A stretch of DNA of 64,000 bases, from assembly GCF_013426205.1 (NCBI RefSeq), contig NC_089424.1, positions 2,294,001-2,358,000 on the forward strand, read 5' to 3'. This DNA comes from Metarhizium brunneum. Taxonomy: Eukaryota; Ascomycota; Sordariomycetes; Hypocreales; Clavicipitaceae. This document shows, in pieces, positions 36,677 through 46,600 of the stretch. Each line of letters opens with the position of its first letter. Position 1 is the stretch's first letter. The notes under the pieces were generated by a model. That model did not search any database. It saw only the letters and a program-made list of their open reading frames with translations, and had not been told where the DNA came from. Made by a program: the position numbers and the translations under genes.

Positions 36677-36868
36677 AAGTGATTCCAATAAAAAAACTTA
36701 TAGCTAAGTATACAGCGGACACAGAGAGTGAGAGCCCGGCTGATCACACGCGAGGACATTGAAAGGGCCTCAGGGTTGCTTTATGCATAAATACGGCACT
36801 ATCGGCACTCTATAACGATGCACCTGCATTCATTACATCCATACGGGACTTCTGAATCTTGTACGCCG
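36677..36868. other. 3' flank shared with atg14
   Basis: Short non-coding gap between the convergent broken gene and atg14. No feature seen. Confidence 0.4.
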
Positions 36869-38369
36869 TTACCTATGCTTAACCTTGGTCCAGCCATTCG
36901 TTCCAGAGCGAGGAGTCGACTTTGCGTCGGTAGACTTATCCGTAACATTTCGAGCATTTGTAGCACTGGCGCCAGTCCCAGGCAAGTCTTCCACTTTCCA
37001 GGCATCATCATCTAGAACTTCCCAGTCTGGAGCTGGCGCGTCCCCAATAAGCTTCTTCTTTAGTTTATCTGCCAGCTTCATCGGACTTGGCAGCTTGAAG
37101 CTTCGAACCAAATCGGTGCCCTCATAACTACCTAGAAAGTAAAATGTCCCACCATGGGAATATCGACCGAGCCAGTTTCCCTGGCTTTCTTCTTCCACTT
37201 CCTCGCCATTCGGCCCCCAGCCCGGGACCTTTACATTAATAGGATTAAAATCATGCGCCTGGGCACTCATAAGGAAGCTGTATAGATTACGTCCCATGTT
37301 GCAAATGTCGTCAAAGTTGCTCGAATCACCCACAGACACACCTTGGCAGTAACATAGCCAAGCTATGTTGTACGCTAAGAGAGTAACGCCTTCAAGAAAA
37401 AAAGAATAAGTTGACGGATCCTCCTTTAGGAGCTGTGTCAACGACTTGTCGACAAACAGTGGCCTTGGTCTCGGAACCCGTTGAGAGTCCGTTTCCCGAG
37501 AGTGAGGTTGTAAAGATGTCCCCGAGAAACTGGGGAATGAGACGTGAGAGTGCTGATATGAATTGTTGAGATTAAAAATGGTCGGCCGAGGGTAATCTCG
37601 GTGTGGGAGCGTTATCTCAGCCGGCAGCCTAATAGAGAGATAGTGACACACAAGCATCAAAATATGAGCTACATGAGCAAGAGAGGTGGATATAACCTCT
37701 GGAGCGTAGGCTGCAAAATGTCAGTCAAGTTCTTCCTCTTGGTCGGGCAAGACCTCAGGGCCTAATGAGAAGACACGTTCGATTGCACATACAATCCATA
37801 GAAGCCAAATCAATGACAGGCACTCTGCCAAGCTGGTACTCGTATCGACTAGACCCCGCCTTCTTCGTTCTCTTGAGTCCGTATAGTCTGATGGCTTGAG
37901 TACAAAGAAACGCCCGAGTGTTGGCAGTGGCTTCAGCTCTCTGAGCCCATCGAAACCTGGCCACTTTGGTCGATTTATCCAACTCTTGTTGCTGCATTAC
38001 TCGACGTTCGGCCAACCCGTTTGAAACGGATGCCAAGTCGGACCTTCTGCGAGCCAACGCCGCCTTTCGCGTTCGAATTTCTTCTCTGGCTGCCTGTATC
38101 TCTTCCTTTAATTTGTTGGCTGAAGCGAGGATGTGATCTGTCCGATCCTCTTCTAGGCGCTGCATTGCCTTTGACTGCTCGATGTCGCTAAGGCTGTTCT
38201 TACTTGAGCCGGCATGGAATTCATTGACCTGCCCCTGGAGACTTTCGTTCTCCAAAAGAGCTTGCAAACCATTTACGCGAAGCTCATACAAGCTATTGCG
38301 AGCATCGACCGCGCAGAGAAATGGTAGCTTTTGGGCATCATGGTCCCGATGGCAGATGTGGCACTCCAT
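36869..38369 (-). CDS. atg14: autophagy protein Atg14 (Vps38/Atg14 family)
   Basis: Subunit that directs the Vps34-Vps15-Atg6 PI3-kinase complex I to the phagophore assembly site. Two exons, 37793-38369 and 36869-37710, joined in phase 1, giving 472 aa. The ATG at 38369 starts MECHICHRDHDAQKLPFLC, the N-terminal cysteine motif that separates Atg14 from Vps38/UVRAG. A coiled coil spans about residues 60-140 (ASANKLKEEIQAAREEIRTRK), the region that pairs with Atg6. The conserved core continues across the intron (YQLGRVPVIDLAS, then LAHVAHILMLVCHYLSIRLP, FNLNNS and LLAYNIAWLCYCQG). The last 80 residues are charged and contain WEVLDDDAWKVEDLP, with no clear counterpart known to me. Confidence 0.9.
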
Positions 38370-39024
38370 TCTGAAGTAGGAGTCCTCGTCTCCCGCCACC
38401 TGCTGTGAGAGAGGTCGTCACGGACTAGATAACGGCTGCATTTGGACACGGCTGACGGAGTGCTGAATGAGCAAAAGGTGGAGAGTTTGCCTACTTGCGT
38501 GCGCGCGATGCTCATGAGCTGCTAAACGGATGACTGGAATTTTCACTTGAAGCGGTCACGGGATGAGAAGTGAAGGACAAAGGCATGGTGTGCAGGTCAA
38601 GTACCGGATGACGCCACAAGGTAGGCACGACCTGGTGTCCTGCGGTGGTGGTGCAGCGGGGAGTTTGGTCGCTCTTTCCAGAGCATTGACAAGATGTTTG
38701 CTAGCGATAGTGGTTGGTGCCAGCCAATCACAGCCATGCCGTAGACTTTGGGGCACACCAGTGACACCACCAATGCAGCAAGCAGTCCTTAGACCTTGAC
38801 GGCATTGTTTGTCCACACTTGAGGAGCTGCCAGTTGACGCCACACGCGACGCGGTCAAAAGATCACTTTGGTTGTGTCCGACCTTACCTGCTCGCGGCTT
38901 TGAGCACGTCCATCCTTCTTTGCAGCGGATTCGCATGGTTCATCCAAGGCCAACCACTTTGAAACATCGTCGCTCTTGAATTGCACCTAGAATTTTCCGA
39001 GTACTATCCTTCTTCACCATCGCC
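38370..39024. other. divergent promoter region of atg14 and the next gene
   Basis: About 650 bp between divergent starts. No convincing coding frame or RNA gene. Confidence 0.5.
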
Positions 39025-39638
39025 ATGTCACCACCACCACCCTCACCACCAGGGTCTCCAGCCGATGAGTCCGGCGAATCATCTTTTGAAGACGGAGATG
39101 AGCAGGCTGGTGGTGACGATACTGTAACTATATCAGACATGGGACCGCGGGCTCAACCTCCAGCTCAACCTCAGGATAGCCCACCAGAAGCGCGAGAAAG
39201 CCATGACTACAGCACGTCTTCTCCAAGTCCACCTCCGGCGGATGTGGCCCCTTTTGACTGGGATTATTTTGAGTCACGATATGAAAAGGCATTACAAGAA
39301 GCCGACGAGGAAGAAAAAGAGATTCTCAAAGAAGCTGAAGCTCTTGCCAAAGTAGGTGCTCAATGATTGATAATTTCACCATGCAATAGTTTGTTGATTC
39401 TGGGTCGCAGTACTTTCGAGTATGGGCATCTGCAGCGTCAGCGCACGATGATGACCGTGCTGTTAAGAGGCTTCGCACCAGACAGCGATTTGTGAACTTG
39501 GCCGAAGAAAAAATGGCCCAGAAACAAAAGCACTGTAAGTCTTCATATGCCAACACGCTTTTAAACTAACCTTAGAGTCAAGATGAAGAAGTCGTGCGCG
39601 CATTCGAGAGTGCCCTCGCCCTGCTCAAGTCCACCTGA
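39025..39638 (+). CDS. small uncharacterised protein with charged helical C-terminal half
   Basis: Three exons: 39025-39351, 39411-39534 and 39583-39638, giving 168 aa. The last acceptor (CAAG) is chosen because it alone restores a sensible frame (HYEEVVRAFESALALLKST). The first 70 residues are Pro/Ser/acidic and disordered. From FDWDYFESRYEKAL the protein is a charged, probably helical domain to the end. There is no membrane segment or recognised motif. The head-to-tail neighbour downstream is another small fungal protein. Function unknown. Confidence 0.7.
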
Positions 39639-39967
39639 GTGCTTTCAAAATTAGTGGTGGTTTGGCACACCTTGCTCTTGCCCCACTTCACTGTCATATG
39701 GATGCCATGGTCAGGACCTTTTTTTGGAAGCGTCGCGTTTGAACCTTGATCCATTGCAACTGCACATTGTTTTCTCCGCGTCACCACAGACGCATCAAAT
39801 TTTCCAGGCAGCTATTCCTGCCGATCTTTGAAATTTCTCCTTTGGACTACAGAGAATATAAATGGCAGCTGCCATACCGAGAGTCAAGGCTCGGCATCGT
39901 TGCCATTTCTCCCCCTTGTTGCGGTCGGCTTGAGTATTCATAGCACCATCGATTCTTGCACATTAGA
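39639..39967. other. gap between two small genes
   Basis: About 330 bp, presumably 3' UTR followed by the promoter of the DUF3807-like gene. No feature seen. Confidence 0.4.
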
Positions 39968-40534
39968 ATGGCGGCAGCAGGAACCAGTAATTGGCGGGAC
40001 CTGGTCGGGGGTTTGCGACTTTCGCATGTGAGTACACACTGGTGCTCGCGAGCGTACTAGAGTCGCTGATGATTATAGGACGAATTGTTTGACTTCCATC
40101 AGAGCCATTTCTCCGCTGATGCCGTTGCCAGTTTTGGCTCCGACTTTTTAAATCCTACAGAAAGGCAAGAGGTATACGAATCTAATGCAGGGGAGGATTG
40201 GAACGGCGACGTTGACGACGGCCTTGGCTACTACGAAGACGGAGTGAAGCGCACTCTCACGGATGAACAGATTGAGATATTCCGACATTCAGAATTAAGG
40301 GACCTTGAACGTCAACGAGAACACGACAAATTGTCAAAATCAATCGGCACCATGACAGGCCGAAGTCAACTGACTTCAATGGAACACAACAACACGGCTA
40401 ACCTTGCAACACGCAGTAGCAAGAAGAAGAAGAAGAAGGCAAGGAGTGAAAAGCAGGAGAATCCTAAGCCCGACTTGAGAAAACGCACATGGGACGTTGT
40501 GGATGCTGGACTGGATTCTTTGGACTACGATTGA
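39968..40534 (+). CDS. DUF3807-like fungal protein
   Basis: Two exons, 39968-40027 and 40079-40534, phase 0, giving 171 aa. The conserved centre reads DDGLGYYEDGVKRTLTDEQI followed by FRHSEL, which I recognise as the signature of the fungal DUF3807 family. An N-terminal LFDFHQSHFSADA segment precedes it. The C-terminal third is basic, with a KKKKKKAR-type run that could act as a nuclear signal, and ends in an acidic LDSLDYD. Role unknown; a nuclear location is inference from the lysine run. Confidence 0.8.
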
Positions 40535-41414
40535 GGAAACCGCCTGACCTACGATGAACGAGTGTCTACTGCCAAGGTACGCGAATGACACCATTTATTT
40601 AATTTGGGCCCAATACAACATGATGAAATTCCTTGTATCGTCATCCTTAGGCAGATCTAGATTGCAGGCCGATAATTTATTTGGACTCTTGTTCAAATGA
40701 AGATGGCTGCGCAAATCAAGACATGACGAGTATTTTAATCTTCTCTCTGAGGACTAGTATCCTTCAACTGCGTTACTACACAAACTCATTGGAATTTAAA
40801 TTTAAACTAATTGTTTTATTAGAAACTACTAGATGAAAGCGGGCTCAAACAACAATCGCTGTCGATAAATCTATAGTTGGAACGGCGTGTCGATGCCCTC
40901 ATTAAGGATCTGCAGGCAGATGATTATGGGCTTCCTTTTTATAGGAGCAGGAAATTCATGGCATACTCTGATGTATAATCAGAAATTTATGGATTATGGA
41001 TTATGAAGAGATGATGAATGATAATGATAATTTGCTACGTTCCGAGCCATGTAGTGAATAAGTTGATGTTTTTGTAGACCAGGCGACCGAGATCAAATCG
41101 ATTTGTTTGCGGCGGTTGTCGCTTAGTGCAAGAAGAGGCGCACTGGCCAATCAAGGGGCGAAGGGCTGTCGAAGATGGGTCCACAGCCGCTGGAACCCGC
41201 TGGGGGCCATCCCACCTTGCTTGGTTTTGCCCTCCACCACGAACCACGAACCATCACCCATCTCGCGGCCGTCGAAACGGGAACGCAGGCCAAACCACCG
41301 GACCACGTCGACATCGAGGTCTTGCGCCGGGCATTCCTTTCACACAACCCTCGCTCCCTCATCCTCGTACATCGCCGGCGTCGCAACTCGTGCGACACGT
41401 CGCGCACAGGCACC
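40535..41414. other. upstream region of the CK2 alpha gene
   Basis: About 880 bp. The first half is AT-rich and the last 300 bp C-rich, probably promoter and long 5' leader of the kinase gene. Open frames here overlap in all phases and do not look coding. Confidence 0.5.
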
Positions 41415-42889
41415 ATGGCGCGTGTCTACGCAGATGTCAACCAGAATATGCCCCGCAGCTACTGGGACTACGACAGTGTTAACATCAGTGGGTCGACGTG
41501 CTCTTCGTTGTTTTACACAGCCCTCTTTCAAACGCTGACATGCGAGAGATACAGGCTGGGGGGTCCTAGAGAACTACGAGGTCGTGAGAAAGATTGGTGC
41601 GTCCTCGCTTCCCATTTGCTGTCTCGCGTTACGCTGTCGTCTTGTTAACATTTCGTTTTCCCCCATCTGAACAGGTCGCGGCAAATATTCCGAAGTCTTC
41701 GAGGGCATTAACGTTGTCAACTATCAGAAATGCGTCGTCAAAGTGCTCAAGCCCGTCAAGAAGAAGAAGATCAAGCGCGAGATCAAGATTCTGCAGAACT
41801 TGGCTGGTGGCCCCAACGTGGTGGCTCTGTTGGACGTCGTTAGAGACTCACAGGTTAGATCTTTTCGCTTTGGTCCCTCCTTTCTTTGATGCAGCAGCTT
41901 GTGTCGTAGAGAGAGAATATTGTGGAACTTTGCTGATATGATGGGATTTGCTTCCCTTCGCCATGTGTAGAGCAAGACACCGTCTCTGATTTTCGAGTAC
42001 GTTAACAACATCGATTTCCGCAGCCTGTATCCCAAGTTCAACGACCTCGATGTGCGGTTCTACATTCACGAATTGTTGAAGGCGTTGGACTTTTGCCACA
42101 GCAAGGGAATCATGCACAGAGACGTAAAGCCTCATAACGTTATGATCGATCATGAAAACAGAAAAGTACGTTTTGATGGATTTGTCTGTTTGGCTGAATC
42201 GAAGGAAACATAGCCGTGCGGATTCATGTTGGAGGCGGATCATTTGCTAACGCTCTTTTTTCCTGTTTTTGCCTCTAGTTGCGTCTTATTGATTGGGGCT
42301 TGGCCGAATTCTATCACCCTGGGACCGAATATAATGTTCGTGTCGCGTCACGCTACTTTAAGGGCCCTGAACTATTGGTCGACTTCCAGGAGTACGACTA
42401 TAGCCTTGATATGTGGAGTCTGGGGGCCATGTTTGCCTCTATGATCTTCCGCAAAGAGCCCTTCTTTCACGGAAACAGTAACGCTGACCAGCTGGTCAAA
42501 ATTGCCAAGGTTCTCGGAACCGATGAGCTTTTCGACTACCTTGACAAGTACGAGATTGAGTTGGATTCACAGTACGACGACATCCTCGGCCGGTTCCAAA
42601 AGAAACCTTGGCACAGCTTCGTGACGTCCGAGAACCAGCGTTTTGTCTCTAACGAAGCCATCGACTTCCTCGATAAGCTGTTGCGATATGACCACCAAGT
42701 AAGTTATTCTCCGTCCGCACGACCTGCAAAGAAACACGCCATGGGCATTCGTTCTAACCGTGGCTGGCGCAGGAACGGCTCACCGCAAAGGAGGCTCAAG
42801 CGCACCCTTACTTCGATCCAGTCCGGGATCCCGAAGTCTTCAAGCAGAATTTGGCTAACCCGGGTTCTAATGGCACATACAAATCTTGA
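41415..42889 (+). CDS. cka1: casein kinase 2 catalytic subunit alpha
   Basis: Constitutively active acidophilic Ser/Thr kinase, catalytic subunit of the CK2 tetramer. Six exons: 41415-41487, 41555-41596, 41675-41853, 41971-42165, 42279-42698 and 42773-42889, giving 341 aa, the normal length. All junctions are GT-AG and in frame. Motifs: Gly loop GRGKYSEVF; basic stretch [18 protein letters not shown]; catalytic [15 protein letters not shown] in place of DFG ([13 protein letters not shown]), which is diagnostic of CK2; [12 protein letters not shown]; and C-terminal HPYF. The fungus presumably has the regulatory beta subunit elsewhere. Two introns here are longer than 110 bp. Confidence 0.97.
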
Positions 42890-43634
42890 CTCCCCAACCC
42901 AAGTCGGCAGTCATAGCTACCACCACAAAAGAGACCTACCTTGGGTCTCGGCTTCTGAAATTTCATGCTCCCGCGACATCTTGTCTAGCTGAGGCGTTTT
43001 AAGTCGACGTCGTTATCTCTTTCCTCTGTCTGTCTTCCAAGCCAGGACGTCAATATAAACACGCTTGAAGACATGCGGCTTTTCCTGCTCTGGGGGTTGA
43101 AGTCGAAAAATACAACGTAGCCCAGACGTCTCGCACCCGGAGGAATCGGACATGAGTACCAATAGCCAACTATTTATACACAACATGCAGCGAGAATAAG
43201 AAGCAGAGACATTGCACCAAGGAAGAAATCTACACCAAAGCGGCAGGGCAGGCAGAGGAGTCACGGGTTTCAATTTCATCTGCACCGGCGGTCGAAAGGC
43301 GTTAGTGGGGGGAAAAAACAAGAAAAAATGCCAAAAATTGAAATAACACAGCGATGGGGAAGAGATATGGTTTTTCTTTTTTGATTTCCCCCTTTTATTT
43401 ATTATTTTGCCGTCGTTCTATTTTGGACGTTTGGGCCAGCCCTGGCTTATTTTTTGTGTTTGGTTTCTCGATAGCAGTAGCACATCATAATAATACGGCA
43501 TTGGAAACAACAATATCCTAGTTGTGATGGTATTGACTAATTGGGTACTACTGCCTCGAAATAAAAACTTTAGTTTGCATTGCCTATTCCCAGTACACCA
43601 TTCCTATGCATTTGTGCTCCTGTAAGACCCAACA
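42890..43634. other. convergent 3' region of cka1 and scm3
   Basis: About 745 bp, AT-rich with T-runs near 43370-43400. Probably the two 3' UTRs. No gene seen. Confidence 0.5.
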
Positions 43635-46600
43635 CTAAAGACAAGTAAAACAAAAATCCCTGTTACAGGAATACCCATCAATGCCACACTCCTTGCCACC
43701 ACCAGAAGTTGATCCAGAGTTTGAGCGCCATCCATCCCCGTTGCGTCGTTTCTTCTTTTTCCCGTTCTCCTTTTCTTTTCCCCTACCCTTACCTTTGGGG
43801 AGTTTCTCCTCTGGAGGCTGCTTGTCTTTCTGAGGCTTCTCTCCCAAAGGTTTCTGTCGTGCTTGCCTGGCCTCTGCGGCCGATTTCAATTTTTTGTCTT
43901 GGGAGACGTTCGTCGGGAGAATTGAGTTCGACTTGGTCGAAGATGATGATTTAGACTTCACCAAATTACCCAGCTCGTCAACCTCGTCGTCTATGTCTTG
44001 GTTGTTGCCGTCCCCTGAAACTAACGACAGAAGTGAACGTCTCGAGTTTGGCTTTTTAATAGCCGTTGAGGCCTTGGCCTGAGACATTATTTTGGACTCT
44101 GCTGGATTCGACACACTTGACTTCGACATGGTTGGCTTCGACACGGGCAATCGGTCTATCCTGGATATTTTTGAAGAATTGCCCACAAGAACATCCGGCA
44201 ATTTCGTCCTCGACTTGGCAGTTATAGATGATCGACGAATTTCCGCCTCGATCGGTTTTGGTTTTGGCTTCTGCATTGCTTGTTTCGGAGGCGGCGCCCT
44301 TTGTCGTGGTTGCAATATGGCTTTCTTGAGCTCTCCCATCGTCCGCCTTTCTATTGTGTGTTGTCTCTTTGGAGGCCTCGGAGTGTTTGTAGGGCTGCGA
44401 GTAGGTGACTTTACAAATATGGGAGACTCCAGGAAAATAGGGGTGCATCTTTTTGAAGATCTAGGTACCTTAGGAGAGCGCCCCTCGGAAAATTTCGCCG
44501 GAGTTTGATTTGTAATTTCAACCGCCGTAGGTGGCTCTGGCGTCCGAGGTGTAGTGATTTCCTTTGATGATGGATTCGTGTGTGCTAGAGGCTGAACCGG
44601 GCCATCTTCGCGTCTTTCCATTCGCTGTGGTGGCTGGAGAACAGGTTCTTCAGACTTTTCGGACTCATCATCCGGCTGCTGGCAAGAGTCCACTACTTTG
44701 GGTACAACTTCCCCGGATGTAGCTGCCGAATCGAGAGGCTCCCCATTACCCGCTAACAACTCTTGTTCTCTAACAACCAGTTTCACTGGCGCGTCGACTG
44801 CTTCTGTGAGAGGTAACTCTGCCGGGTATTCTGTTGCCGTTGGTGTTGTCGTTGCCGCTGCGCAGGCCTGACCACTGTTCTCATGGGAGTCATCAAGGTC
44901 GGAATCGCCTTGTGTGGCAATAGAAGGGGGGTGATCAACAGCCTCTCCTGGTTCCAAAATGGGTTTTTTCTCTGATGCATCTCGTATTGTAATTCGAGGG
45001 TTGAAAGGCTCTGGAGACGATGGGAGATCAAAGTTTTCTGTCTCGTGCCATACAGGGGCGCTAGCTTTGGCAGACTCGAGAGAGGTTGGAGTGTGACTAT
45101 TGACATTGTGTTCTGGCGCTGGAGATGGGGTACAACGGTCTGTTCCTTTCAACAGTGATGACTTCTTGATGCTGGGTGGTGGACTCGGTGGTGAAGGGGT
45201 CGGTTGGGCACCCCCTGTCACGCTCCGGGGTGGCGACTGCATTATAACGAATCCTCCGTCATCGTCTTCCATGGGTGAATCTGAATCTTCTACCAACAAA
45301 GCCGGATCTATACAAGCTGGATCAAATGTGTCTGGCTCCATCGAAGTCCGCTCAGTCGTGCCTGACTCTGCTGTAGAAAAATCCACAGGTGCTTCCTCAG
45401 TTAAAGCAGGGTCTATTAAAGCTGGATCAATCATATCGGAGCCAAATGGGGGGGGCTCAAGTGATGCATTGTCAAACATATCGAGTTCAGCCGGGGGGCG
45501 CTCTCCTAATGCTGGATCAAACACGTTCCCGACGTTCCCGTCAGAAGGGAAATCGACAAATTCTTGGTCAGTCACTGCCCGTTCATCCTGGACAGGGACG
45601 CCATGCTCGACGTGACAGCTGAGCTGTGCTGTTGATGTAACCTCCATGTCGCTAACTTCTGATAATTCCGTGATGCGAACAGGTTCGTCGTCTGCTTCCG
45701 GGGACGCAGAGAAGTCAGGGTCAGGCCGCCCTGTCTTTTTTGACGATGACTGAGAAGCTTTCTTGCTAGAGGCTGAGGGCCCAGCTTGAAACTGGCTGCT
45801 GAATAGAGATCCACCTTGAAGACAGGCAATGTCTTGTGCCAACTGCCGAGCAACACCATACCATGCGTCCTCGGATACCATCATACGGCCTGACTGTCCA
45901 CATAGAAGAGCAGTCATGCTATTTTGCAGACCGGGTAGCTGTTGGTGTGATGGCAATCCCTCATACATTTTCTTAGAGGCACTTCTCTTCCGGTTCATTA
46001 CATAGCCAGGGTACACTGAGTCAAACTTGACAGGGTATTTTCTCGGTCGTCCTCGTTTTTTCTTTACCGGCTGAGATGATGACTGTGGTTGGGCTGAGCG
46101 GTATGGTACATTAGGTTGTTGCCAGAGCTGTGGCATCGGCTGCTGGGCGATTTGCTGCTGAAATTGGAACATAGGGTGTGGAATATATGACTGCTGCAAA
46201 GGGTGCCAAGGCTGGTAAGCCGTTTGCTGAGGAAACTGAAACAGAGGTTGGTGGAACAGGGGGTTGAATGGATATTGAAACCCTTGCTGCTGAAATCCGG
46301 GTTGAAAGGTGTGAAGTAAAGGCCCCTGGCCGGCCGGTTGTTGAGATTGCTGAGACTGCTTCTCGGCGGGACTCTTCGGAGTCTGCTGAGGCATGGCCCC
46401 AGGAAGAGGGTATTTTCTAGGCCGGCCTCTCTTTCTTTTCACACCTGGAGCTGTTTCCGTTCGAATTTGTTGTGTTTTTGGCTGTATAGTTGACTGTATA
46501 TTTGGCTGTATCATTGGTGCAGTTGTCATCGTGGGCATGAAGGACATATTCGACATTGTCGGCACAGTAAGAGGTCTTGTCAAGCCAGGTAGTTCTAGTA

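Noticed and set aside
17905..41414. Biosynthetic or defence gene cluster
   Set aside because: Genes here are unrelated housekeeping functions on both strands, with no synthase, transporter or regulator set typical of a cluster.
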